Source of the DNA: Pseudomonas sp. FeN3W | Lineage (GTDB): Bacteria; Pseudomonadota; Gammaproteobacteria; Pseudomonadales; Pseudomonadaceae | DNA: 64,000 bases | Assembly (NCBI GenBank): GCA_030263805.2 | Contig: CP136011.1 | Location: forward strand, 620,001 to 684,000 | Direction of reading: 5' to 3' | Shown: one piece after another, positions 8,395 to 16,631 of the stretch | How the letters are laid out: each line of letters begins with the position of its first letter | Position numbering within the stretch: position 1 is the first letter of the stretch | Program-made: the position numbers and the translations under genes | Notes under the pieces: model-generated | Databases searched by the model: none | What the model was told of the DNA's origin: nothing | The model's input: the letters and a program-made list of their open reading frames with translations, nothing else

Positions 8395-9177
8395 GTGGCT
8401 AAATTAAACCATCTAATCCTTGTGGTGGGCCTTGTGGCTGCTGTGTATGTTTCATCACCTTCCTATATGCTCCCAGGGCCTCGGGTGATGAGGTATGTCA
8501 TCTTGGATCGGGTTTGCCCAGCTCGCCTGTTGCACACTCGGGCAAAAAACCTTTCGATTAAGGATCTTCCGCTCAGTCGTTTCAGGCTCGATATTGCCGT
8601 TCGCCTGCTAAGGGACTCCTTCATGAACTGGAGGCTAATGCCCGAGTGCTGGCGCTGTCAGCCCGGTGTGCTGGAGTGCAGTATCGAAGAGCTGATTGAG
8701 CCAGAGCGGCGCACCTCCGGCAATCTTTTGGTCGACATGATGATTTTCATGCGTGAGGAGGATATCGGATTCTTCAATGGCCAGGAGGAGTACATCAGGC
8801 TATTTGGAAATCGGTTTATCGAAGCTGATCGTGAGCTATTTTTGGGTTTGCTTCTGAGTGATCTGGCCAGTCTTGATGACTCCATCGTGGATTTTCGTTC
8901 CGCTGTCCGTTTCTACCTCAAAAATCCCGTTTTCCGCTCAGGCCAGCAAGACAATGAGTCCATGTCGTACGTCAGGGGAAACAACACCACGGTTGTTTGC
9001 AAGGAAGTGGCAAGGCACATCAGGTATCTGTTTGACTACCATGCCTTCGAAAGCATCGTTAGTTTGCTGACAACGAGTGATCATTGGATGATGATTCACC
9101 GAGATTTTCCAGGGTTTGACATCTCCAGGTATCCTGGGGGAAGGCGGTATCTGGTTGAACGTGATTTTCATGTCTAA
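8395..9177 (+). CDS. Hypothetical protein with C-terminal motif variant
   Basis: Up to 260 residues if it starts at the GTG at 8395, which would add a hydrophobic segment (LILVVGLVAAVYVSS). Internal ATGs at 8467 and 8488 would remove it, and no start has a clear ribosome-binding site. The centre is a charged helical region without recognised motifs. The protein ends RYPGGRRYLVERDFHV, which matches the shared 16-residue C-terminal pattern (RR in place of KR, terminal Val in place of Ile). The gene follows rep by about 60 bp. Function unknown. Confidence 0.65.
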   Translation: MAKLNHLILVVGLVAAVYVSSPSYMLPGPRVMRYVILDRVCPARLLHTRAKNLSIKDLPLSRFRLDIAVRLLRDSFMNWRLMPECWRCQPGVLECSIEELIEPERRTSGNLLVDMMIFMREEDIGFFNGQEEYIRLFGNRFIEADRELFLGLLLSDLASLDDSIVDFRSAVRFYLKNPVFRSGQQDNESMSYVRGNNTTVVCKEVARHIRYLFDYHAFESIVSLLTTSDHWMMIHRDFPGFDISRYPGGRRYLVERDFHV

Positions 9178-9190
9178 AGGCAGGTGATTA

Positions 9191-9469
9191 ATGATTAAAG
9201 ACAACGGGAAAGGTGGATCGTTTAAGCAAGCAGTTAGCGGGGAGGTTGTGTGCCAAAGAGAGGTAGCCAGGCTTTATGCCTTCGCCAATAGAACTGAGCT
9301 TGCGAGCGACCTCATAAGCTGGTGGGACGCCGGAATTCTCCCTGAAGACGGGAAGTTTCATGAGCTGGCCAAGCTATGCGGTGCCTATACCGTGAGCGGT
9401 GATGGCTATATTGAGGCCGAGCGGCTCATTTCAAAGATGGCGGTGGTAGCTCTGGCCGGTGGTGATTGA
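9191..9469 (+). CDS. Small hypothetical protein; stop codon supplied by IS end
   Basis: A 92-residue protein starting MIKDNGKGGSFKQAVSGEVV, 13 bp after the preceding gene, with a GCAGG site upstream. It contains a compact region VARLYAFANRTELASDLISWW, perhaps a helical bundle. Its stop codon (9467-9469) lies inside the conserved terminal sequence of a truncated IS605-type element, so the native C-terminus was probably removed or altered by the insertion. Family unknown. Confidence 0.65.
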   Translation: MIKDNGKGGSFKQAVSGEVVCQREVARLYAFANRTELASDLISWWDAGILPEDGKFHELAKLCGAYTVSGDGYIEAERLISKMAVVALAGGD

Positions 9470-9475
9470 CATCCT

Positions 9476-9495
9476 CCCCGCCCTAAAGAGCGGGG
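9476..9495. repeat. IS605-type right-end hairpin
   Basis: CCCCGC and GCGGGG arms around an eight-base loop, inside the characteristic GACATCCTCCCCGCC... terminus of IS605/IS1341-type elements. It lies at the 3' end of the tnpB remnant and marks the element's right end. Confidence 0.75.
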
Positions 9496-9968
9496 ATTCC
9501 CCCAGCGGGACGCTCATGCCCGAGCGCGAGAATGTTCCTGGCCGCGTTAATATCGCGGTCGTGCGTGACACCACAGGCACATGTCCATTCTCTTATTCCA
9601 AGCCCTGCGATACCTTTCGGCCTCGTGCTGGGGAGTGAACCACAGCTCGAACAGGTTTGAGAAGTGTAGGATTCGTTGACGACTTTGAAAACACTGCCTG
9701 CGTAAGCGCATTTATAGTCCAGCAGTGTTTTCAATTGGCCCCATCCGGCATCGAGCACGGACATGGCCATCTTGGTCTTGACGAGTTTTTTCGAACTCAC
9801 ATTACCCACAACGATCAGAGCGTGACCCTTGACCAGGTTGGTTGTGAACTTGTGTAGCGCGTCTTTTCTTCGGTTGCGTATCTTTGCATGGGTCGAGCGA
9901 ACGCGGCCCTTCCGGTTGGCGCGTTGCGCCACCTTCAGCTTTGGCAGGAGATCTCGATAAAAGGAGTA
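9483..9968 (-). pseudogene. 5'-truncated tnpB (IS605/IS1341-type remnant)
   Basis: The frame encodes the C-terminal part of TnpB, starting around GYSFYRDLLPKLKVAQ at 9968; the N-terminal half and tnpA are absent. Visible are the basic RNRRKDALHKF helix, VLDAGWGQLKTLLDYK, a four-Cys zinc ribbon (CSSCG and CAC) and the final RuvC motif HDRDINAARNIL. Where the RuvC II acidic residue is expected the sequence reads VVGNVSS, so even the remaining part may be inactive. The right end at 9467-9495 is intact, and the left side joins the region of the gene starting at 9980. Confidence 0.85.
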
Positions 9969-9979
9969 ACCATCGGTTC

Positions 9980-10207
9980 ATGGACGAGGTTGATGCCGTA
10001 CAGGTTGGCGAGGCATGGATTGAGGAGCTCGCTCAACGCTTGGGTGCGACTGCCTGCCATTCACTGCGGTGTGAAACGCCAGGCGGTGTCATTACCATTT
10101 GGAAAGATCGTCAATTACTCGCTTACTACCTAGTGGTGAGGGATGATATGAACTGGACACGGCTGGTGCGCCATGATGTGTCGAACGAAACAGATGTTTC
10201 CTTTTAA
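9980..10207 (+). CDS. Small hypothetical protein
   Basis: A 75-residue protein starting MDEVDAVQVGEAWIEELAQR. An AAAGGAG sequence lies 14 bases upstream, longer than usual spacing. The frame is open upstream into the tnpB remnant, so an original longer N-terminus may have been lost. The sequence alternates short strands and helices (ETPGGVITIWKDRQLLAYYLV). It begins a rightward run of closely spaced unknown genes. No family recognised. Confidence 0.55.
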   Translation: MDEVDAVQVGEAWIEELAQRLGATACHSLRCETPGGVITIWKDRQLLAYYLVVRDDMNWTRLVRHDVSNETDVSF

Positions 10208-10226
10208 TTTAAATTGAGAAATTGCC

Positions 10227-10979
10227 ATGTCCGAAAACCATGAAATCAAGCTCAGTCCCGATGATCAAGCCGTTGTGCTTCGCACCATCAGAGACATCCA
10301 GCTAGGCTTGCAGACGCTCGATAAATCGCTTCAGAAAGAAGGCTCCCTTAATCACGAGCTTGCCAGAAATGTACTCTCGGTCACCGAGTACAACATTTCA
10401 GAAATTGGCCAGAAGCTGGGTGTCGCGACTGAAACGGAGGCGAAAATCACCAAGCGCCATGCTGACATCCGTGCAGCCAACCTACGTATTCGCGACCTTG
10501 AATCCCAGCTTGGGTCAAGCCAGGCTCCAGCTGCGGTGCAAATGAGCCTTGGTGTTCTGACGGAGCGTCTGCATGAGTGGTGGAGGATCAAGGGCTTTGG
10601 TCATGTCAGTGAGGAAAGCTTCGGGCGTTACGGCTGCAAGGTGAAGCTTTCTTGCCATCTGTTTGGCGACTTCTCGCCGATCCAATCGGAAACACCTATC
10701 TCGGATAAAGACCGCTGGAAGCTATGGCTTGAGCAGCTCAAGGCGCAGGGTTTCATGCTGGGTGGCAACCGTGAAAAAGAAGTCATCGATTGCGATAGCA
10801 ACCGCATGCTCCTCATTGATCTGATCAGTGACGCTCTTCCGTCGAGCAAAGTCATTTCATTCAGCAATCATTTCTCTGAATCTGGCTTCAAGCTCAGGGA
10901 TGTAGACATCATCATCTACAAGCTGGATGACATTCTCAATCTGCCACAGATGCCACAGCCGAAAAAAGTTGACGTGTAG
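10227..10979 (+). CDS. Hypothetical coiled-coil protein
   Basis: A 250-residue protein starting MSENHEIKLSPDDQAVVLRT. Residues 1-110 are almost entirely helical with heptad character (VLRTIRDIQLGLQTLDKSLQ, then KRHADIRAANLRIRDLESQL). Residues 110-240 form a mixed domain beginning LTERLHEWWRIKGFGHVSEE. No signal peptide or catalytic motif. It starts 19 bp after the preceding gene. Function unknown. Confidence 0.7.
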   Translation: MSENHEIKLSPDDQAVVLRTIRDIQLGLQTLDKSLQKEGSLNHELARNVLSVTEYNISEIGQKLGVATETEAKITKRHADIRAANLRIRDLESQLGSSQAPAAVQMSLGVLTERLHEWWRIKGFGHVSEESFGRYGCKVKLSCHLFGDFSPIQSETPISDKDRWKLWLEQLKAQGFMLGGNREKEVIDCDSNRMLLIDLISDALPSSKVISFSNHFSESGFKLRDVDIIIYKLDDILNLPQMPQPKKVDV

Positions 10980-11032
10980 GAAAAGGTTGGTCAATATCCG
11001 CGAATCAAATAACGGATTGATCGAGTGTCACC

Positions 11033-11572
11033 ATGGCTATCCACACCAGCACGGCCCACGCGCTAATCAACGCCTATCGCAAGACCTTTGCTCTGCTGCA
11101 AGGGTATGACGAAGGCTTTCAGCAACCTGCCGAGCAGCACGCTCAAGAGGGCGTCTGGCCACTCGAAGATGCACGCCAGGAGCTTGCTGTACTTCGCACG
11201 ACGCTGATCGGCTCGGGTGAGGCTACCGAACTGTTCGGCAATGAGCGAGGGGATGCCTTCGAGGCGCTGTGGGGTAATCTTCAAGCCACTGTCTTTGGTT
11301 CCGAGGCCTATCCGTCGATTGAATGTCGTGCTGCGCACTTGCTTTATTTTGTGGTCAAAAACCACCCGTTTTCTGACGGCAATAAGCGAAGTGGCGCGTA
11401 CCTGTTCATTTCTTACCTGCATCGCCAGTGCCCAGTGCCTGGGGCCGTCGAGAGGCGCATCAATCCGTATGCGCTGGCAGCCCTGACGGTACTGGTGGCT
11501 GAATCAAAGCCCGATCAGAAAGAGCTTCTGATTGAGTTGATCATTCACATGCTTGAGGGTGTCGGTCAGTGA
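11033..11572 (+). CDS. Fic/Doc family protein
   Basis: A 179-residue protein with the Fic core at residues 111-119, HPFSDGNKR, followed by SGAYLF. Upstream, YPSIECRAAHLLYFVVKN matches the helix before the Fic loop in standalone and RhuM-fused Fic proteins. The acidic residue and GN(K/G)R loop suggest that it can transfer a nucleotide (AMP) or phosphate group to a protein hydroxyl. I see no clear inhibitory [ST]xxxE[GN] motif in the protein; the next gene, whose GTG overlaps the stop, could encode a partner. Fic proteins act as toxins, effectors or housekeeping regulators, and the role here cannot be told from sequence. Confidence 0.85.
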   Translation: MAIHTSTAHALINAYRKTFALLQGYDEGFQQPAEQHAQEGVWPLEDARQELAVLRTTLIGSGEATELFGNERGDAFEALWGNLQATVFGSEAYPSIECRAAHLLYFVVKNHPFSDGNKRSGAYLFISYLHRQCPVPGAVERRINPYALAALTVLVAESKPDQKELLIELIIHMLEGVGQ

Positions 11573-11955
11573 CTGAGGTGAATGATGATAAGCGCAAGGT
11601 GCTGACGGTCAATGACCTTTCCGCCTTGCTTGATGCTGCTAAAAAGCAGGGGCATGGGCATAAGAAAATCCGCATCCCAATCGAAGCGGGGCGGGTGACG
11701 ATGGGTAGCTCGCCCTCTGCGGATGTTTTGGCTATTCATGCAGGGTTTGACTGGAACAGTCAGTCCATGTTTCTTGAGGTTGATCAGCCGCTAGGGGTGG
11801 CCGGAGAGAAGCTCGAATCGCTCAAACGCTCAAGTGGCCGCGCTACCGACACGCTGTATCGCCTGGACTCAATCTTCAAGGATGATCGCTACAGCCAGGA
11901 GGCAAAATTGGAGTTAATGGGTGAGTGGCTGAAAAAGTTCTGGGCGAAAGAATAA
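11569..11955 (+). CDS. Hypothetical protein overlapping the fic gene
   Basis: A 128-residue protein beginning at a GTG that overlaps the fic stop by four bases (translational coupling). It starts MTEVNDDKRKVLTVNDLSAL. A short helical N-terminus precedes a region with VTMGSSPSADVLAIHAGFDW and a charged C-terminal helix. The tight coupling suggests that it works with the Fic protein, perhaps as a modulator, but no antitoxin family motif is evident. Confidence 0.7.
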   Translation: MTEVNDDKRKVLTVNDLSALLDAAKKQGHGHKKIRIPIEAGRVTMGSSPSADVLAIHAGFDWNSQSMFLEVDQPLGVAGEKLESLKRSSGRATDTLYRLDSIFKDDRYSQEAKLELMGEWLKKFWAKE

Positions 11956-11994
11956 TCTTCGCCTGTTCAAACTGAATTAGGAAATGAATCTTAT

Positions 11995-12456
11995 ATGAAA
12001 TATTCAAACTCTCTTGAAAGCTACTGCAAGAGCCCCCTATCCGCCTACAAAATTAATGAAATTGAATCTAAGTTAGCTACTTTGGTATCAAATCACAACA
12101 AATTACTTGTCTGGTATGTCGGTGTCATGGCTATGCTCAGCGCTGCGCTTATTACATTTGCCGTTATGGAAAAAGGGCCGACTGGAACATTCGTTGCTAC
12201 GCCGGTAATCTTGACTGTGGTTATTGTGTGGGCCATTGTCTGGGAATATAAATTTAACCCTGAAAAAAACATGCCCGTTGAAATCATGGGGATAAATTAT
12301 GCAAAAGTAGAAGGATTCATGGACACCGTTCAGACTCCGGCACTTGAGCAAGTTTCCTCTCCTCTCGGCAAGCAGTTGATTGAAAGCATCAAGAAACAGG
12401 AGCGGGAAATGAAAAAATTCGAGTTGATGTTAATCGAAAGCCTTTGCAAATTCTGA
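11995..12456 (+). CDS. Hypothetical membrane protein, two TM segments
   Basis: A 153-residue protein starting MKYSNSLESYCKSPLSAYKI. Two predicted membrane spans are separated by a short loop: LLVWYVGVMAMLSAALITFA (about 38-57) and TPVILTVVIVWAIVWEY (about 69-85). The flanking regions are charged and helical, the C-terminal one ending in a KKQEREMKKFELM segment. The hairpin topology would place both ends in the cytoplasm. No family recognised. Confidence 0.7.
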   Translation: MKYSNSLESYCKSPLSAYKINEIESKLATLVSNHNKLLVWYVGVMAMLSAALITFAVMEKGPTGTFVATPVILTVVIVWAIVWEYKFNPEKNMPVEIMGINYAKVEGFMDTVQTPALEQVSSPLGKQLIESIKKQEREMKKFELMLIESLCKF

Positions 12457-12485
12457 TATTGAGTCTCTAGCCAGTAGGTGTTGCG

Positions 12486-12764
12486 ATGAATAAAGATGCG
12501 GCTTTGGTTGATCTGGACGCTGTTCTCACCGACAAGCAGTGCGACGAGTTCAGGCGTACACGCGGCTCATTTAACACAATGATCCGAACGGTATATCAGG
12601 CTGGACGTGATGCTCAGCTCAAAGAGTTGATAGATGAAATTCAAAACATCGGTCGTGGTTGTGCAGACTCTTGCGAAGAGGTTCATGCAATTCATGAGCT
12701 TCTGGAAAAATTAATGGAGCAGAGTCCGCTGTTGCGCTCAACCAATGGCGGTGATGAGGCATAA
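12486..12764 (+). CDS. Small hypothetical protein
   Basis: A 92-residue acidic helical protein starting MNKDAALVDLDAVLTDKQCD. Segments include RRTRGSFNTMIRTVYQAGRD and a C-terminal helix EEVHAIHELLEKLMEQSPLL. It lies 29 bp after the membrane protein gene and 50 bp before the next gene in the same orientation. No motif recognised. Confidence 0.6.
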   Translation: MNKDAALVDLDAVLTDKQCDEFRRTRGSFNTMIRTVYQAGRDAQLKELIDEIQNIGRGCADSCEEVHAIHELLEKLMEQSPLLRSTNGGDEA

Positions 12765-12814
12765 CGCTTGATGGTTCAGGTTTTGTAACGGCTACGGGCA
12801 AAAGGGAAGATCAT

Positions 12815-14032
12815 ATGAATCAAGATGCACCTAGTCAGGGATCCATGGAAAGCATCTTGAATGGCTTCATGGAAAGTGGTGACGCCCAGAGCTTTATGGC
12901 CATGGCTCTGCGTATCAAGCAATCAGCCATCGCCATGATCGAGCACAACGCGATTTCCGATGCAATCAGCTGCCTTGATGAATACAAGCTTTACCTCAGA
13001 AGCCATCAGTCGGGCGATGCAGGATTCAATGAGCGCGTCATTTCACTCTATCCAGTGAATGAATCCTGTACCTACAGAATGCTGGGGCAATCGGATACGC
13101 TAGATCAATTCATATTAAGCAAAAAGACAGACATCAGCTCAATGGTTGAGATGAGAAAGCCGCCGTATGCCGAGCTTTTTCGACACGCCTTGCTGAAAAG
13201 CGATTCTGCCCTGTTCAACCTATTGCTTGGAGAAATGCTTGCGTCCATCGACACGATGCCACGTAATAGCTCTTATACGCATGCTGTTGGGCGAATTCTT
13301 GTCGCCCTCACTTACTCAATTGGTAGTACAGAAAAGACACCATTAGCCGTAAAGGTAAATCCAGAATTCGACAGCATTCTGTCTGCCGAGGTAAGGACTG
13401 ATTCTGACCACGGCGTGCGATGGAGCACACTCTCCAGGATGGTTGAGTTTGGCTTTGCGCGGACTGTCAGATCCTGCCTGGTCAGCGGTCGCGCAAAGAG
13501 CCAAGAGGCTAATGACGATCCGTATCTTCAGAATATTCTTTCCGTATTCGAAGGGGAAAGTCCATTCACTGTGTTCTCTGCCATGGCCTTGGTCAGGGTT
13601 CATTCCAGGCGCGACAAGCACCAGCTTGCCTTTATTAAAACCCTATTGGGTGATAGCCGATTTGATTTCGAGCGATTCATTGAGCTCAGCGCTACCGCTA
13701 ATCAGTTCAGGGCTTTTGGGCTCGTAGCCATGAACCCACGTCTGGGTTTTCATCATCTAGCGTATTTTGGGAAATGGCTCAGCCCTGAGCACCTGACCAC
13801 GGAGCTTGAGCGCAAACGCGCAGGGTGGTTGGTCAGACAGGTTTGCGCCGCTGAAACAGAAGCCTATATCGACGGCAAGCTGTGTGTAACCGGTATGCGC
13901 ATGAAAAATAGGAATGAGCCCGTGCTCACCTATGTGAAGAAGATGTTGAACGATACCGGGATACATCCAGGTTTTCATCAATTCGCGGATATCATCAAAC
14001 GAGATGCCCTGAGCGTCGACCTGAATATTTAA
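12815..14032 (+). CDS. Hypothetical helical protein with shared C-terminal motif
   Basis: A 405-residue protein starting MNQDAPSQGSMESILNGFME, with a GGGAAG ribosome-binding site. There is no signal peptide or membrane segment; the body looks like consecutive helices. The last 16 residues, FADIIKRDALSVDLNI, fit the C-terminal pattern of six other proteins here. It ends against a convergent leftward gene (stop at 14045). Function unknown. Confidence 0.75.
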   Translation: MNQDAPSQGSMESILNGFMESGDAQSFMAMALRIKQSAIAMIEHNAISDAISCLDEYKLYLRSHQSGDAGFNERVISLYPVNESCTYRMLGQSDTLDQFILSKKTDISSMVEMRKPPYAELFRHALLKSDSALFNLLLGEMLASIDTMPRNSSYTHAVGRILVALTYSIGSTEKTPLAVKVNPEFDSILSAEVRTDSDHGVRWSTLSRMVEFGFARTVRSCLVSGRAKSQEANDDPYLQNILSVFEGESPFTVFSAMALVRVHSRRDKHQLAFIKTLLGDSRFDFERFIELSATANQFRAFGLVAMNPRLGFHHLAYFGKWLSPEHLTTELERKRAGWLVRQVCAAETEAYIDGKLCVTGMRMKNRNEPVLTYVKKMLNDTGIHPGFHQFADIIKRDALSVDLNI

Positions 14033-14044
14033 CGAATATTAATT

Positions 14045-14665
14045 CTAGCGCAGGCGTTCAGGGTCATTTGATACGATATTCATGATTATATCGAATGGCT
14101 TGTGCACACGACTCCATACAATCCTTGGGATGTGTAACTCGGCTTTAGTCTCAATCAGTTGGGCATAGTGAACTCGAAGCTCTTCAAGTCGGTCTGAGCC
14201 GACAAGCGTGATGCCATCTCTTGGGAATGAAAAACCAAAATCTTCCTCTATTTCATTGAGGTCTGACTCGGTCATCCATGGGCTAATGATGTAGCACTGG
14301 CTCAAATCAATGCCATGATCAAGGGCTTTGAAGATCTTGCCGCGAAGCCTGGCGTGATTGTCGTCGAGCGCATGGATAATGCAGGCCTGCGTTGGCTTAA
14401 TGGCGTCCGTTGAACGATAGGAGTGCAGGGTTGTTGCGGCTTCACCTGCATTTGGAATGAGCATCACATGCTGCCACAAAACGATCCAGAATGCCTTATC
14501 GATTCCTAGTTTTTCAACAAAGCCTAGTCCAAACGTGTCGGTGTCGATGTAATCCATTACAACAAGGGTCTTTTCTGGTGAAATAAATTGGAGTAAACAG
14601 TTTGCTTTATCATTGCCCATCTGAATTAAATCAGATTCTACAAGGTGTTGTTTAATCTCGTTCAT
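14045..14665 (-). CDS. Hypothetical protein
   Basis: A 206-residue protein starting MNEIKQHLVESDLIQMGNDK (ATG at 14665, weak ribosome-binding site; an upstream Met lies at 14674). The sequence looks alpha/beta: KTLVVMDYIDTDTFGLGF, AFWIVLWQHVMLIPNAGEA and QACIIHALDDNHARLRGK suggest a Rossmann-like core. No nucleotide-binding loop is clear. It is divergent from the ADP-ribosylglycohydrolase gene at 14741, so the roughly 75-bp gap probably carries both promoters. Family unknown. Confidence 0.65.
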   Translation of the reverse strand: MNEIKQHLVESDLIQMGNDKANCLLQFISPEKTLVVMDYIDTDTFGLGFVEKLGIDKAFWIVLWQHVMLIPNAGEAATTLHSYRSTDAIKPTQACIIHALDDNHARLRGKIFKALDHGIDLSQCYIISPWMTESDLNEIEEDFGFSFPRDGITLVGSDRLEELRVHYAQLIETKAELHIPRIVWSRVHKPFDIIMNIVSNDPERLR

Positions 14666-14740
14666 AATACACACTTATGGATGTTTTATATCCATTGTAG
14701 TATATTGCCATGAGTTTAACTATAACAAGAAGGCAGTATC

Positions 14741-15598
14741 ATGATTGGCGCAATCATTGGCGACATCGTTGGCTCTTATTGGGAGTTTCGTGAGGAAAAG
14801 GTTGGTAAGGATGAGATCATTGACTTGTTCCGAGTCGAGTCGACTATCACCGATGACTCAATCATGACGGTGGCGACTGCTGAAGCTATCCTCTTCAAAG
14901 CCTTCTACTCAAGCTCTTACCAGCGTTACTGCCGAAGCTTTCCTACCTACGGATATGGCCCAAGCTTCATGGAGTGGGCTCATACCAATAGCAGCTACCT
15001 TAAAGAAAGCCATAGCTGGGGAAATGGCTCGGCCATGCGTGTCTCACCCATTGGCTGGGCGTTCAACAGCCCGCAGCGCGTGATGATGGAGGCTCAGCAG
15101 AGTGCGTGTGTAACGCACTGCCACCCTGAAGGCATAAAAGGCGCTCAGGCCACGGCTATGGCTGTCTACATGGCGCGCACGGGTTCGTCGAAGGCCGAGA
15201 TCATGGAGTTCATGCAGGATTGGTTCGAATACGACCTGGATCTCAATCTTGACACGCTTCATGAAGAGTACGTCTTCGATGTCTCCTGCCAGGGGACTGT
15301 TCCGGTCGCATTGGCCTGTGTGCTGCAAGCAGACAGCTTTGAGCAGACGCTGCGCAATGGCCTTTATGTAGGCGGTGATAGCGATACGCTGCTGGCGATT
15401 GCTGGTGCCATTGCAGAACCGCTTTATGGGGTGCCAGAAGACCTTCGAAAGAAGGCTGAGACCATCGTTCATTCGCATAGCCCAGCGCTACTTGGAATGA
15501 TTCATGAGTTTGAAAAAAATTACGGGAAGGGTAAAACTGCCGCGAGTAATCCTGATTCAATTATCGATGTTTTGCTGAAACTAATCAGGCGTAAGTGA
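14741..15598 (+). CDS. ADP-ribosylglycohydrolase (DraG-type)
   Basis: A 285-residue protein of the DraG/ARH family, which removes ADP-ribose from modified macromolecules using two Mg ions. Diagnostic segments are GAIIGDIVGSYWEF at the N-terminus, TDDSIMT at residues 37-43 (metal-binding acidic pair), WGNGSAMRVSPIGW, THCHPEGIKGAQATA, and GGDSDTLLAIAGAIAEPLYG near residue 210 (second metal cluster). An AGAAGG site precedes the ATG. No ADP-ribosyltransferase is recognisable in the window, so the substrate may be host protein, nucleic acid, or a target modified elsewhere on the plasmid. Confidence 0.9.
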   Translation: MIGAIIGDIVGSYWEFREEKVGKDEIIDLFRVESTITDDSIMTVATAEAILFKAFYSSSYQRYCRSFPTYGYGPSFMEWAHTNSSYLKESHSWGNGSAMRVSPIGWAFNSPQRVMMEAQQSACVTHCHPEGIKGAQATAMAVYMARTGSSKAEIMEFMQDWFEYDLDLNLDTLHEEYVFDVSCQGTVPVALACVLQADSFEQTLRNGLYVGGDSDTLLAIAGAIAEPLYGVPEDLRKKAETIVHSHSPALLGMIHEFEKNYGKGKTAASNPDSIIDVLLKLIRRK

Positions 15599-15625
15599 TA
15601 AGCTAAAAACAAAGAGAGGTTTATC

Positions 15626-16111
15626 ATGACTAATGATGCACTGGATGGAAGAAATAACTTATATACGCTCATCATGGATTGGAAAGATTTCGATAGAGCT
15701 GTCGAGATGTTCGAAAGCATGCACAAAGATGGCGGAACACCCATTCAGCCAAATGGCACGTCTGAATGCCAGAGAATGTTGATCAGGCTTAGCCTCCTCA
15801 GGCCTGTAAAAGTGCCGATTGAGTACTTCAAGATTCCGATGAGGGATAATCGGCTAGCTATCTTGTTTGTAATGCTTAAGTTAATGATGCAAGAGCATCG
15901 AAATGAGATTACTGACGAGCGCGCCAATATTACTCTCGATACGATAGCCCAGGGATGCTTGAGCATCGTTCCTGAAAGTCTCAAGGCGGCAGCGACCAAA
16001 GAATTTTATGAGCACGCGCTTAGAAAAGGCTTTCCTCAAAAAGTTTTTTTGAATTCAGATCGCCCAAAAGAGTTAAAGCGACTCGCGGCAGAAAGTGGCC
16101 TAGATATTTAA
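15626..16111 (+). CDS. Hypothetical protein, tandem paralogue 1, with C-terminal motif
   Basis: A 161-residue protein starting MTNDALDGRNNLYTLIMDWK. It has the same length as the next gene and is clearly related to it: both have a D(F/E)A...MF/LF..(M/I)HK.GG segment near residue 30-40, a TxDERAxxTLDxxAxxC segment and GFP near the end. The last 16 residues are RPKELKRLAAESGLDI, matching the shared C-terminal pattern. An AGAGAGG site precedes the ATG. It follows the glycohydrolase gene by 27 bp. Function unknown. Confidence 0.75.
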   Translation: MTNDALDGRNNLYTLIMDWKDFDRAVEMFESMHKDGGTPIQPNGTSECQRMLIRLSLLRPVKVPIEYFKIPMRDNRLAILFVMLKLMMQEHRNEITDERANITLDTIAQGCLSIVPESLKAAATKEFYEHALRKGFPQKVFLNSDRPKELKRLAAESGLDI

Positions 16112-16137
16112 ACCGAAAAACAGAAAAAGTTTTCGAA

Positions 16138-16623
16138 ATGAATACGAAATTAGATCGCGTCGGGCATGACGAAATAGAAAGATTCGAAGAACTTGTGGAT
16201 AGCAAAATGTGGGATGAGGCCAAAGAGCTTTTCATTTCTATTCACAAGGGCGGGGAAAATCCGCTGGTGCTTTGCCATAACACGAGAGTCAGGCTTTTGG
16301 AGTTGAGTCTTAATAGGGATGTGAACATTCCATCTGAATATTTAGCGCTATCGACAAAGGGACATTCAATAAGGGTTGCGCTAAAAGTTATTAAGTCCGA
16401 GATGGATCGAGATCCGACAATATCTGATGAGCGAGCCCTCGCGACACTGGATTTGATGGCCAAGGCGTGCTCGGAATTTCACGCCGAAAAAGCCAGATCA
16501 TCAGCTTCTTTTGCTGTAATTAAACTAGCCCTGGAAGTAGGCTTTCCAGTAGACACTTTTCGCCGGGCTGGACGATTTCATGAGATCAAGCGTCATATGG
16601 TTGAGGTCGGTTTTGGTATTTAA
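16138..16623 (+). CDS. Hypothetical protein, tandem paralogue 2, with C-terminal motif
   Basis: A 161-residue paralogue of the preceding gene, starting MNTKLDRVGHDEIERFEELV. Shared features are WDEAKELFISIHKGG, TISDERALATLDLMAKACSE and GFPVDTF; overall identity by eye is roughly a third or less. It ends RFHEIKRHMVEVGFGI, again the 16-residue C-terminal pattern. Within this pair the C-terminal motif is at least as well kept as the rest. It ends 8 bp before a convergent gene. Confidence 0.75.
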   Translation: MNTKLDRVGHDEIERFEELVDSKMWDEAKELFISIHKGGENPLVLCHNTRVRLLELSLNRDVNIPSEYLALSTKGHSIRVALKVIKSEMDRDPTISDERALATLDLMAKACSEFHAEKARSSASFAVIKLALEVGFPVDTFRRAGRFHEIKRHMVEVGFGI

Positions 16624-16631
16624 GGTGGCAA

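Noticed and set aside
14024..14040. AATATT/AATATT hairpin at convergent gene ends as a terminator
   Set aside because: A 6-bp all-AT stem is too weak to support a terminator.
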